Assembly (NCBI RefSeq): GCF_018919485.1
Contig: NZ_JAHLMU010000001.1
Span: forward strand, 2,332,685-2,396,684
Length of the DNA: 64,000 nucleotides
From: Psychrobacter sp. TAE2020
Lineage (GTDB): Bacteria > Pseudomonadota > Gammaproteobacteria > Pseudomonadales > Moraxellaceae
Reading direction: 5' to 3'
The position numbers and the translations under genes were made by a program. Each line of letters begins with the position of its first letter. Positions within the stretch are counted from its first letter, which is position 1. The notes beneath the pieces are model-generated. The model was not told where the DNA came from. It ran no database searches and was given only the letters and a program-made list of their open reading frames with translations. Positions 18,560 to 28,030 of this stretch are shown here, piece after piece.

Positions 18560-19504
18560 TTAGGTATAGTTGTCAATAAAACCGACTACTTGCTTGCTAA
18601 GAATCTGCCATAAGGTAATCTGAGCGCTTTCGCTACCCCAAGCATTATGCGGACTAAAAATGACTCGTGGATGCTCAGTAATAGTTAACAATGGATCGTC
18701 ATCAAGCATCGGCTCATTTTCAAAAACATCGCTGGCATAGCCCATGATTTGCTCATTATTAATAGCATCAGCAAGCGCCTGACTGTCAACAATACCGCCG
18801 CGTGCAACGTTGACTATTAGCGGCTGTTTGCTCATTTTTGCCAAAGTAGTTTCGTTGATAAGATGGTGAGTACGCTCGTCTAGTGGGCAATGCAAACTAA
18901 TCACATCCGAGCAAGCCAACACTTCATCAAAGGCAGTATAATTGCTATTACGCGGGCTACGTCCTTGATGCTCGGCCCACAATACGGTCATACCAAAAGC
19001 TTTGGCAATGTCAGTGACACGTTTACCAATAGTGCCTACCCCAATAATGCCTAGAGTTTTGTCCTCTAAATCTATCAGTGGGATATCTAATAGACACCAA
19101 TTACCATTAGCCTGCCAACTGCCATCGACGACTTTTTGATGATAATAAATACCAGCACGCAGCGCATTTAGCATCAGCATAAAGGTATGCTCAGGCACAC
19201 TCTTTACCGCGTAACCTGCGACATTATTTAGCGTAATGTTATGAGCTGTACAAGCCTGTTGGTCAACGTTATTCATACCGGTAGCAGTCAACTGGATCAG
19301 TTTAAGCTTAGGCAACTGGGCGATAACTTCGGCGTTAATCTTAACCTTGTTAGTGAAGATAATATCAGCATTTTTGCAACGCTTGATAATCACCGCGTCC
19401 TCTTGAGGAGTGTCATCATAAGTGATGTAGTCAGTAATGCCTTGTGGCGCTGGCAAGTCAATGCCTTCAGAAAATGTGCCTCTATCTAAAAATACTGCTT
19501 GCAT
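18560..19504 (-). CDS. D-2-hydroxyacid dehydrogenase, HprA (glycerate dehydrogenase / hydroxypyruvate reductase)-like
   Basis: NAD(P)-dependent reduction of 2-keto acids such as hydroxypyruvate or glyoxylate. The 314-residue protein has the nucleotide loop GVGTIG (155-160), and the catalytic set R235 (NVARGG), E264 (ENEP) and H286 (SPHNAWG). The overall layout (QLTATGMNNVD, VPEHTFMLMLNALR) is that of the glycerate dehydrogenase subgroup. A strong AAGGAG precedes the ATG. No serine-cycle or glycine genes are nearby, so exact substrate is inferred only. Confidence 0.85.
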   Translation of the reverse strand: MQAVFLDRGTFSEGIDLPAPQGITDYITYDDTPQEDAVIIKRCKNADIIFTNKVKINAEVIAQLPKLKLIQLTATGMNNVDQQACTAHNITLNNVAGYAVKSVPEHTFMLMLNALRAGIYYHQKVVDGSWQANGNWCLLDIPLIDLEDKTLGIIGVGTIGKRVTDIAKAFGMTVLWAEHQGRSPRNSNYTAFDEVLACSDVISLHCPLDERTHHLINETTLAKMSKQPLIVNVARGGIVDSQALADAINNEQIMGYASDVFENEPMLDDDPLLTITEHPRVIFSPHNAWGSESAQITLWQILSKQVVGFIDNYT

Positions 19505-19862
19505 GGAAACTCCTTAAAAGATAATTTTTGTTAATAAGTAATTTTGGCTAATAGCTGGTTTTTACTACTGGGAATTTATGGTTCATAACGGATTGCTATA
19601 GCGGTCAACCTAACTTTTAATGACGCTAACTCAGGTTTATTATTGCAGATTTGGCTATCAATGTAGCATGACTAAGCTACAACTAGAACCGCTGACTACT
19701 ATAGCTACTATATTCCTAGCTGCTAGGCTCTTGAAAAGTTAGATTAACGCACTCATCTAACCGCTAACGTTATATAATAGCTCAGCTTTAATACTGACCA
19801 AATAACGAAATTATTACTCCTGCTTATCCTTTTCTTAACTGAGTACAAAAAGACCCTGCCCT
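19505..19862. other. Divergent intergenic region before rapA
   Basis: About 358 bp without a gene. A TATAAT at 19773-19778 (plus strand) could be the rapA -10, though no good -35 is spaced correctly from it. Confidence 0.5.
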
Positions 19863-22766
19863 ATGACTATCTCTGCCGCCTCTTTACACAGCTCCGAATT
19901 TGCCGTTGGTCAACGTTATTTATCCGATACTGAGTCCGAATTGGGCTTAGGTGTAGTTATCGATTTAGATGACCGTTGTGTGCACATTTTATTCCCCCAA
20001 AGTGAAGAGATGCGCGTCTATGCCAAGATGTCCGCGCCTTTATCACGAGTGGTGTTCAAGGTCGGTGATAGTATCAGTGATCAACAAGGTCACAACTATA
20101 TAGTCACTGGCGTTGATGAAGTGATGGGGGTGCTGAAATACAGTGTTAATAACCCTGATGGAAGGACGGTTAGTAAAGGCATAATGGAAACCCGCCTCGC
20201 TGCTAATATTACGCTAGCTAAACCGCTTGAACGCCTATTAGCGGGTCGTATTGAACGCAGTGATTGGTATGAGCTTCGCCAAGATATTCTGCGTATGCAG
20301 TCGGCGCTGGCTGGACATCCTCTAAAAGGATTGATGGGTGCCCGTGTTGATATTATCGAGCATCAGCTCTATATCGCTCACGAAGTCGGTAAGCGTATTG
20401 CGCCACGCGTATTGCTTGCCGATGAGGTAGGCCTTGGCAAGACTATTGAAGCTGGGCTGATTATCCATCAGCAGCTACTCACTGGCAAGGCTGAGCGGGT
20501 ATTAATCTTAGTGCCTGATAGCTTGCAGTACCAGTGGATGATTGAGTTACGTCGTCGCTTCAATCTAAATTTTGCTTTGTTTGATCTAGTGCGTACTGCC
20601 GCAATCAGAGAGCATGACCCTGAGCAAAACGTCTTTGCTACTGAGCAATGTATCATTGCTGGGATGGATTTATTACTCGATCACCCTGATTTATATGACC
20701 AAGCGATGGAAGCTGGCTTCGATCTATTAGTAGTCGATGAAGCGCATCATCTGCATTGGAATGAAGCGGAAGGTGGCAACGAAAAGTATGACTTAGTAGC
20801 TGATTTCGCTGAAGAGACTGCTGGGGTACTATTGCTAACCGCAACTCCTGAACAGCTTGGTGTGCAAAGTCATTTTGCTCGTCTGCGCTTGCTCGATGCC
20901 GATCGCTTTGATGATTTGGATGAGTTTATCGATGGTCAAGAAGCCTTTGCTCAGACGGCGGCTGTTGCGGCAACTTTAATAGAAGACAAGCCACTGACTG
21001 CCAGTCAAATTGCGGCTTTAACTAATTTGCTTAGCGTGACTGAAGACGAGTTAAGCACTATCAATGAAGACGATAAGCTTCGCACCTATGCGCTAAATGA
21101 GCTGCTTGATCGTCATGGCACTGGTCGAGTATTGTTCCGTAATACTCGTGAGAGCGTTAAAGGCTTTTATGGTCGTAGCAGTACAGCGCATCCGTTGCCA
21201 TTGCCGGACACTTGGATCAATAGCTATCAGACTACAGGCAAGCTACGTGAGCAGCTATGGGGCGAAGAGAACCAACCTGATGGTGGCTGGTTAGAAGACG
21301 AACCTCGTGTACCTTGGCTAATCAATATTTTAAAAGGCGAACTAAAACACCAGAAGGTGCTACTTATTGCTCGTAGTGGTGCAACAGTCGAAAGCCTTGA
21401 GGCTGTGTTGCGCTTACATGCTGGTATTAAAACGGCTATTTTTACTGAGCAGATGACTCTGCTTGAGCGTGATCAGGCTTCTGCGTACTTTGCCGACAGT
21501 GAAGGGGCACAGATATTACTGTGCTCGGAGATTGGTTCTGAAGGGCGTAACTTTCAGTTTGCTAGTCAGCTTATTTTATGGGATTTACCGGCTAATCCAG
21601 ATATCTTAGAGCAGCGCATAGGTCGCTTAGATCGTATCGGCCAGACCCAAAAAATAACTTTACATGTGCCTTATATCCAAGGTACCGCGCAAGAGCGTCT
21701 GTACCATTGGTATGATAGTGCTCTGAATATATTTAATCAAATATCACCCACTGCGCAAAGCGTGCAAGAGCTATATATTCAAACCTTGAAACCTTTGCTA
21801 GAAGGGGTTGATAACGCTGATAATCGTCTTATTCTACAAGATTTGATTGCCGATGCTAAGCAAACACGTCTAGGATTAGAGTCACAATTGCAGTCTGGTC
21901 GTGACCGCCTATTAGAGTATAACTCTTGTCGCCCAAGAGTGGCTGGACGTATCGCTGATGCTATGCGCGACTTCGATGGTAATAACCTATTACCAAAATT
22001 CGTTGAACGTTTCTTAGCCTCAGCTAATATTGATTATAGCGTTCAACGTGATGGCTCGTGGGTAATCTCGCCGGTCGATAGCACTGAGATTAGCGAATAT
22101 ATTGAAGGGCTACCGCTCGGTGAAGAAGATGGTATGACTCTGACCTTTGAGCGTGAGCTGGCATTGGCACGTGAAGAGATCGAGTTTATCACTCATGAAC
22201 ATCCACTAATGCGTGCTATTTATGAGCTGGCTAATACTAGCACCTTTGGTAATACTACGGTTGGGATGCTCAAAAGTGCCGCTATGCCACAAGGGATGGT
22301 GATGTTAGAGGTCAACTTCCGTGTCGAAGCTATTGCACCAAAAATATTGAATTTACCAGCTACTCTTTCTTCACAAAGTATTCGAGTATTTATCAGTGAG
22401 CAAGGTAGCGATCTGACAGCGCGTATCAGTAGCGAAATGATTATGCCGCATATTGAGCGTTTGGACAAAAACCGCGCGCGACAAGTTATCAAAGCACGTG
22501 GTGATGTGATCGAACAGCGTTATTATGAAGCTGAAGCTATTGCTAAAGCCCAACTGGCTGAAATTGGTACGCAAGCAAGTATGCGCTTTAGCCAGCAATG
22601 GTCACGTGAGGTCAAGCGTCTCAAGCATCTACAGACAATCAATCCAAACGTGCGACCTGCGGAAATTGAGCGCTTAGAGCAGCTACAGTTACAAGGGGAG
22701 CAAGCATTAGCGACTTTATCTTTAGTGCCGGATTCAATCCGAGTACTAGTATCGGTAAAACCTTAG
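19863..22766 (+). CDS. rapA: RNA polymerase-associated ATP-dependent translocase RapA
   Basis: Swi2/Snf2-type ATPase that binds core RNA polymerase and helps recycle it. The 967 residues match the family length. N-terminal Tudor-like domains (QRYLSDTESELGLGVV) are followed by the helicase core with Walker A DEVGLGKT (187-194), the DEAHH box (292-296), LLLTATPEQLG, and motif VI region QRIGRLDRIGQ; the C-terminal spacer and RapA-specific domains complete it. It is a lone gene followed by a long hairpin. Confidence 0.97.
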   Translation: MTISAASLHSSEFAVGQRYLSDTESELGLGVVIDLDDRCVHILFPQSEEMRVYAKMSAPLSRVVFKVGDSISDQQGHNYIVTGVDEVMGVLKYSVNNPDGRTVSKGIMETRLAANITLAKPLERLLAGRIERSDWYELRQDILRMQSALAGHPLKGLMGARVDIIEHQLYIAHEVGKRIAPRVLLADEVGLGKTIEAGLIIHQQLLTGKAERVLILVPDSLQYQWMIELRRRFNLNFALFDLVRTAAIREHDPEQNVFATEQCIIAGMDLLLDHPDLYDQAMEAGFDLLVVDEAHHLHWNEAEGGNEKYDLVADFAEETAGVLLLTATPEQLGVQSHFARLRLLDADRFDDLDEFIDGQEAFAQTAAVAATLIEDKPLTASQIAALTNLLSVTEDELSTINEDDKLRTYALNELLDRHGTGRVLFRNTRESVKGFYGRSSTAHPLPLPDTWINSYQTTGKLREQLWGEENQPDGGWLEDEPRVPWLINILKGELKHQKVLLIARSGATVESLEAVLRLHAGIKTAIFTEQMTLLERDQASAYFADSEGAQILLCSEIGSEGRNFQFASQLILWDLPANPDILEQRIGRLDRIGQTQKITLHVPYIQGTAQERLYHWYDSALNIFNQISPTAQSVQELYIQTLKPLLEGVDNADNRLILQDLIADAKQTRLGLESQLQSGRDRLLEYNSCRPRVAGRIADAMRDFDGNNLLPKFVERFLASANIDYSVQRDGSWVISPVDSTEISEYIEGLPLGEEDGMTLTFERELALAREEIEFITHEHPLMRAIYELANTSTFGNTTVGMLKSAAMPQGMVMLEVNFRVEAIAPKILNLPATLSSQSIRVFISEQGSDLTARISSEMIMPHIERLDKNRARQVIKARGDVIEQRYYEAEAIAKAQLAEIGTQASMRFSQQWSREVKRLKHLQTINPNVRPAEIERLEQLQLQGEQALATLSLVPDSIRVLVSVKP

Positions 22767-22796
22767 ACTGTACAGTACTATACTGTGATTTGAATG

Positions 22797-22845
22797 TTTA
22801 TAGCCAAGAAGAGATACCGTGATAGTATCTCTTCTTGGCTATAAA
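22797..22845. terminator. Long perfect hairpin between rapA and tesB
   Basis: A perfect 21-bp inverted repeat (22797-22817 with 22825-22845) with a 7-base loop. There is no T-tract on the plus side beyond the stem, so it may be a processing or mRNA-protecting structure as well as a terminator. Confidence 0.7.
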
Positions 22846-23002
22846 AAGCTGAGTTTTACTGCAAACGAATGCTATTATTCAGTATTTTTACTGCTTATTA
22901 GTACTTATTAATACTCAAGCTAAATGAAGATCATGCTAAGTTACTGTAAACCCTATTGCTATGTTATTGAGCAATAATGGTCATCCAACATAAGGAAACT
23001 CA

Positions 23003-23905
23003 ATGTCTAATAATACGCAACTGATCGCTGAGCTGCTAGCTACAGTCGCCCTCATTGAAGTCAGCCCTGATGTATTTGAAGGTAAAAGCCATGACTATGT
23101 TGGTGCTCGTATCTTTGGTGGACAAGTACTAGCTCAAGCGATAATGGCCGCTGCTCATACGCTTGATGAGGACAAACCTTGTCATTCGCTACACGGTTAT
23201 TTTTTGCGTGGGGGCGATATTGATCAGCCAGTGATTTATCAAGTACGGCGTTTGCGTGATGGCCGTAGTCTATCAGCACGTCAAGTCACTGCTATTCAAT
23301 ACAAACAAGCTCGTGGCAAAGCGCCTGTTGAGCAAGTCATCTTTTCAATGATTGCTTCTTTTTCTTCGATGGAGGAAGGCCTAGAGTATCAAGAAAATAT
23401 GCCTGTTTATCCACCACCAGAGGATTTGCGTGCTGAGCAAGAGCTCAAAGAGGATTATGTCGGTAAAGTACCTGATGCGCTCAAGTCACGTTTTATGCGT
23501 CGTCGACATATAGAGATAAAGCCAGTCAAACCACGTGATCCTATCCATCCAGAACCGATGAAACCTAAGCAAGCTAATTGGTTACGTATCCAAGATTTGG
23601 GGGCGCAACCAGTTGCTATTCAGCAAGCGTTATTGGCGTTCTCATCAGACTTCTATTTGGTTGGTACAGGTTTGATGTCGCACGGTGTTAGCTTCATGAC
23701 TAGCGGCTTACAAGCGGCCAGTATCGATCATTCGATGCATTTTCATCGTAATTTTGACCTCAATAATTGGCTGCTGTATGACATGTGGAGCGATACTACT
23801 TCTAATGCTATGGGACTAAATCACGGTCAGTTTTGGCAAGATGGCAAGCTAGTAGCCACAGTACAACAAGAAGGGCTGATGCGTTTACGGGTGCCGAAGT
23901 CTTAA
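23003..23905 (+). CDS. tesB: Acyl-CoA thioesterase II
   Basis: Hydrolyses medium- and long-chain acyl-CoA. The 300-residue double-hotdog protein has the TesB motifs GGQVLAQAIMAA, HSLHGYFLRGGD and DHSMHFHR with the C-terminal NHGQFWQDGKLVATVQQEGL segment. AAGGAA lies eight bases before the ATG. It is monocistronic, followed by a bidirectional terminator. Confidence 0.95.
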   Translation: MSNNTQLIAELLATVALIEVSPDVFEGKSHDYVGARIFGGQVLAQAIMAAAHTLDEDKPCHSLHGYFLRGGDIDQPVIYQVRRLRDGRSLSARQVTAIQYKQARGKAPVEQVIFSMIASFSSMEEGLEYQENMPVYPPPEDLRAEQELKEDYVGKVPDALKSRFMRRRHIEIKPVKPRDPIHPEPMKPKQANWLRIQDLGAQPVAIQQALLAFSSDFYLVGTGLMSHGVSFMTSGLQAASIDHSMHFHRNFDLNNWLLYDMWSDTTSNAMGLNHGQFWQDGKLVATVQQEGLMRLRVPKS

Positions 23906-23976
23906 TTGGCTATAGACTTGCAAGATCCTATTAAAAGCAGGCAGTTTATTAGAATGTAATACAATATGATCTAAAT

Positions 23977-24014
23977 AAAAAAGCGACTCATGATAACTTA
24001 TGAGTCGCTTTTTT
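23977..24014. terminator. Bidirectional terminator between tesB and mutY
   Basis: A 15-bp stem AAAAAAGCGACTCAT/ATGAGTCGCTTTTTT with an 8-base loop and T-tract; it serves both convergent genes. Confidence 0.93.
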
Positions 24015-24060
24015 TTCGGTTTATCCAATTACCATTATTTTAAGAGTTTATAATAATGTA

Positions 24061-25353
24061 TTAGCCTTCTTCGAGTATCTTAACCATCGCTCGTGGCAAC
24101 CCAAGCGTTGCTTGCGCCTCAGCGCTATTTAGCCAGTTTAGAGTAATATCAGCCGCTTGCAGTAGTTCGGTTAGCTGTTGCGCTTGTTGGTCATTTAAAG
24201 TTAGTTGCTGCGGGGTTAGATACCAATGAAAATGGGTTAATGAGTGCTTGATAGGAGCAACTAGTGCATCGTCAAACAAATCATTAGTTGTAGCTCTGAT
24301 TATTGGCTTGGCTGTCAACGGCTGCTGGCTCAACCACTCGTTAATGATTTGCTCAGCGGTAGTGAATTCTGATTCGTAGGCTTGCTCATTACTGGCAACT
24401 TTCAACGACTGGTTATCTGTGACTGTATTCACCGCTACTGCTTTATCAGTAGCCCTGCCGCTAATCTTTCCTATAAATTCCAACGGTAAGCTCCATAAGC
24501 CGCCCCAAATACCATTATCTGGGCGCTGTAGCCATAATAGCTCACTGTCTGCATTTTTGATCATTAACGCATTACTATACTTGCTGGGTTTCGGCTGTTT
24601 TTTAGCTTTTACTGGATAATCAGTTTCGCGCCCTTGCGCATGCGCCAAACAGTCATCCGCTATCGGACATAAGGAACAAGTAGGCTTACGGCGAATACAT
24701 AAAGTTGCGCCCATATCCATCATTGCTTGGGCAAATAATCCAGAGTTCTGTGTCGGTGTTAAGCGCTGCGCCAATGCCCATAACTCTTTAGTGGTAGCAG
24801 ACCTCATAATATCACCATCGATGGCCGCCCAACGAGTCAAAACTCGTTTGACATTACCATCACAGATTACTCCATAACCATGCAAGCCCATGGCTACAAT
24901 CGCCCCAGCGGTTGAAGGTCCAACCCCTGATATCGCTTCCCAACCTTCTAACGTCTGCGGAAAGTCGCCAGTTTCATCAATAACCTGAACTAGCTGCTTT
25001 GCGCCTTTATGCAAGTTACGCGCTCGCGCATAGTAGCCCATGCCTGCCCAGTGTTCGGCTATCACATCCCATTCGGCTGCTGCTAAATCTTGCACGGTTG
25101 GGAAGGAAGTCATAAAACGGGCGAAGTAAGGCAACACAGTGGTGACTTGGGTCTGCTGTAGCATGACTTCTGATAGCCAAACGATATAGGGATTGGGCGT
25201 ATCGGTTTGATGTTGCTGCCACGGTAGGTCATGACGGCCACTTGTGGCAAACCATGTTAATAAACGGGGGGCGAAGGAGTCGTAGGAAGTAGTGTTGTGA
25301 GTAACAGTAGCGTCTGCTGATGCAGTATTTATATTAGCGGTAGGCTGGGTCAT
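24061..25353 (-). CDS. mutY: Adenine DNA glycosylase MutY
   Basis: Removes adenine opposite 8-oxoguanine. The 430-residue protein has catalytic E62 in SEVMLQQTQV, the helix-hairpin-helix GVGPSTAGAI (143-152), catalytic D165 in CDGNVKR, and the iron-sulphur cluster cysteines C219, C226, C229 and C235 in the C-x6-C-x2-C-x5-C pattern. The C-terminal NUDIX-like domain recognises 8-oxoG. It is about 80 residues longer than E. coli MutY: an N-terminal Thr/Asn/Ala-rich extension of about 25 and an insert in the C-terminal domain (about 285-325). Confidence 0.96.
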   Translation of the reverse strand: MTQPTANINTASADATVTHNTTSYDSFAPRLLTWFATSGRHDLPWQQHQTDTPNPYIVWLSEVMLQQTQVTTVLPYFARFMTSFPTVQDLAAAEWDVIAEHWAGMGYYARARNLHKGAKQLVQVIDETGDFPQTLEGWEAISGVGPSTAGAIVAMGLHGYGVICDGNVKRVLTRWAAIDGDIMRSATTKELWALAQRLTPTQNSGLFAQAMMDMGATLCIRRKPTCSLCPIADDCLAHAQGRETDYPVKAKKQPKPSKYSNALMIKNADSELLWLQRPDNGIWGGLWSLPLEFIGKISGRATDKAVAVNTVTDNQSLKVASNEQAYESEFTTAEQIINEWLSQQPLTAKPIIRATTNDLFDDALVAPIKHSLTHFHWYLTPQQLTLNDQQAQQLTELLQAADITLNWLNSAEAQATLGLPRAMVKILEEG

Positions 25354-25648
25354 AGGGGGCTTTAATTAGAGTTTTAAGGTAGCTAATTATACCCTATATC
25401 AAGATATTCTAGGACTTAGCTTTGTTTAAAAGTTATAAAATAATACTATAGAAATAATGACTTAACGATATCGAAGAGGGTAGGCTACCTAGGTAAATTA
25501 TTGGTGCGTGGAGCAAAGCCTATAATTCGTCACCTTAAACTATTGATAACTCCGTTGGCTAGACGCAGCTTGCTATGCCATAACCATAACTTGTCAGAGT
25601 TTTGAGTAAGCGGTAGGCTTAGCCATAAATAGCTATAAAGGGCAAAGC

Positions 25649-26575
25649 TTAGCGATAAATTTCACTTAAAGTTTGTCCAGCAGAATTTTTCCATTCTGAC
25701 CAACCGTTAGAAGAGCGTCCAGACACCATCTGTCCTGCAGCACTTGGGGTTTTAAAAAGTTGATTTTCAATCAGCTTATAACTTTTATCATTAATGGCTA
25801 TCAGCTTTCCGTCGTTTAATAACCTTTCTTTTAGTTTAGTAATGATTAAAGGTAATGATGGTGTTTGGGCTTGTCGTATTGAAGATCCTGCTAATATTAC
25901 AAAGCCATCATCGTTATAATAGCCCTGAGCATCAGCATCTTTAACTTTGTAATATAATAATGGCTGTGCAGTCTTGGGAGAAGATATTTCAATATTTTCA
26001 ATAACTCTGTTATCAATAGTAGGTTTCAGCTCATCAGCATAAAGAATATTTTCATTGATACTCAAAGTTTCAAAAATTGGTTGCCCTAAAGTTGATAGTA
26101 AAACATCTAGAGTATAAAACAACTCTTCGCAATCAGCTTTTAACGGATCAGGAGTATGAGGGCGGTTTCCATTGTTACCATTTTTAATTTCATAACGCCC
26201 AACCTCGATAGCAGTTGCTATAGCCTTATGCTCCATGTAAAGAGCATGAGTTTGAGTCATAGTGTTGGTAGTAGATAGCATTACAAAAGCACGTGTCCAG
26301 AATTCTTTTTTATGATGCTGATTGAGTCGTGCTTTTAAATCACCAGTTTGTCCAATATACAGCTGAGGTTTTTCTACACTATCAGTATCACTTATTAAAA
26401 AGTACAAGCCCACTTGGTTAGCTTCTGGCATCGCAAAAAAATCATTAATATGGATTCGTGGAATCTCGATTAGACGGACGGTTCTAGTAGTCATCTCTGC
26501 TATTCGCAAACCGCGTGGATTGCCTTTTGGTAGATAGATTTGAATGGTTTTAGCAGATGGAGTCGAGGAATTCAT
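25649..26575 (-). CDS. GIY-YIG nuclease family protein with C-terminal DUF4357
   Basis: A 308-residue protein. The GIY-YIG nuclease fold is at about 52-120: GLY (56-58), YIG (73-75), R83 in LKARLNQHH and E115 in YMEHK match the catalytic set. The last 60 residues (NDGKLIAINDKSYKLIENQ, then FKTPSAAGQMVSGRSSNGW) fit DUF4357, often seen C-terminal to such nucleases. The GLY form replaces GIY. Biological role unknown: DNA repair, restriction-like or defence roles are all possible. It stands alone between mutY and a GTPase gene. Confidence 0.8.
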   Translation of the reverse strand: MNSSTPSAKTIQIYLPKGNPRGLRIAEMTTRTVRLIEIPRIHINDFFAMPEANQVGLYFLISDTDSVEKPQLYIGQTGDLKARLNQHHKKEFWTRAFVMLSTTNTMTQTHALYMEHKAIATAIEVGRYEIKNGNNGNRPHTPDPLKADCEELFYTLDVLLSTLGQPIFETLSINENILYADELKPTIDNRVIENIEISSPKTAQPLLYYKVKDADAQGYYNDDGFVILAGSSIRQAQTPSLPLIITKLKERLLNDGKLIAINDKSYKLIENQLFKTPSAAGQMVSGRSSNGWSEWKNSAGQTLSEIYR

Positions 26576-26757
26576 AGCGGCCTATACTAATAATAAAGTT
26601 TGTTTATACAATTAAATAATGCTGAGTAAGGGTTTCGTAGAATATAGTATGCTTAACGATTATTAATCATACTATTGTCATTAGTACATAGAACGCCCCC
26701 TACGCCCCTTTTAAACACCGCCATCATCGACTCTATTCTAACTTTAACTTTTGCGTA

Positions 26758-26778
26758 CCGTGGGTGGTTAACCCACGG
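26758..26778. repeat. GC-rich inverted repeat
   Basis: An 8-bp stem CCGTGGGT/ACCCACGG around a 5-base loop, in an otherwise AT-rich spacer; no T-tract. It could be a dispersed repeat or a binding site. Confidence 0.45.
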
Positions 26779-26868
26779 AATCATTAGATTTTATAGCACT
26801 GTATTTCGCTATTGATTATGATTTGGCAAGATGGTATTTAAGCTTATAGCAACAATAACAAATAAACT

Positions 26869-27825
26869 CTACTTACGATTCTTGCGAGCGCGCTTTTTAC
26901 GTAGTAGCTTTTCCTCTAACTTTGCCGCTTTTCTTTCTTCATTAGTAATACGTTGTTGGGCAACCACTGCTTCTTCGGCTTCACGCATATCTGGGGTTTC
27001 CAGACTGATTCGACCTAACGTACCACTACGTAATTCATTAACTAAAATCTCTGACATCCGGTACGTATCTACTTGATTACCAGAACGGATACAGCCACGA
27101 TTGCGACCAGCAATTTCAAAGAACTGCCAATCGGTCTTAGGTAGCTCATCAATTTTATAGCGAACTTTTAGTAGCTCAGGATAAGCTTTTAGTAAGAATT
27201 CTGCGGTATAACCAGCCACGTCATCAAAATCGAACGCCGTATCACGGATACCGCCAGTAGCGGCTAAGCGATAGCCAGAGTTAGCATTTTCAACCTTTGG
27301 CCATAGCATACCAGGGGTATCATAAAGCATGATGCCACCGTCGAGCTTGATCAGCTGCTGCGACTTCGTGACTGCTGGCTCGTTACCGGTTCTGGCAACA
27401 GCACGACCGGCTAAAGTATTAATCAAAGTTGATTTACCAACGTTAGGAATACCCAAAATCATGGCTTTGATTTGTCGGCCTGACTCAGCCTTATTAGGCA
27501 TCAGTTTTTTGCACAACTCAACGATTCGATGCACATGATCCGCTTTGTTATCATCGAAGGCTAAAGCTTTGACCCCGTTTTCTTGCTCGAAGTAATCCAT
27601 CCATGCTTGGGTCATTACCGGATCAGCAAGATCGGCTTTATTCAAGATTTTGATAACGGGTTTTTCACCACGTAACGATGCCACCATAGGGTTTTCACTG
27701 CTATAAGGAATACGGGCATCAAGAACCTCAATGATGACATCCATTTGCGGCATGATTTCTTTAACTTCATTACGGGCTTTGTTCATATGGCCTGGGAACC
27801 ACTGAATACTTGCTTTCTTATCCAT
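26869..27825 (-). CDS. Ribosome-assembly GTPase, YlqF/RbgA family
   Basis: A 318-residue circularly permuted GTPase that in Bacillus acts late in 50S assembly. The motif order is permuted: G4 NKAD (62-65) comes before G1 GIPNVGKS (125-132) and G3 DTPG (169-172). The N-terminal IQWFPGHMNKA and the C-terminal basic tail (KLLRKKRARKNRK) fit the family. Presence in a gammaproteobacterium is less common than in Firmicutes but known. Terminal basic tail likely binds rRNA. Confidence 0.92.
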   Translation of the reverse strand: MDKKASIQWFPGHMNKARNEVKEIMPQMDVIIEVLDARIPYSSENPMVASLRGEKPVIKILNKADLADPVMTQAWMDYFEQENGVKALAFDDNKADHVHRIVELCKKLMPNKAESGRQIKAMILGIPNVGKSTLINTLAGRAVARTGNEPAVTKSQQLIKLDGGIMLYDTPGMLWPKVENANSGYRLAATGGIRDTAFDFDDVAGYTAEFLLKAYPELLKVRYKIDELPKTDWQFFEIAGRNRGCIRSGNQVDTYRMSEILVNELRSGTLGRISLETPDMREAEEAVVAQQRITNEERKAAKLEEKLLRKKRARKNRK

Positions 27826-28030
27826 TTGCTTTAACTGCCTTTTTAATAAATAGTGCGCTAACCTTAGACAATGCGTCTAAAGTAACGGTGGTGCTCAGTT
27901 TACTACAGAACCAAAGCTGTCACCCTAAAACTTAACTGATGACTTTTTAAAGCGGTATTTTTTACTAAAGTATTTTGTATTGATAAATCGTTTAACCCTA
28001 ATTTTTAAACCAGCGCTGCTGTTATAAATC

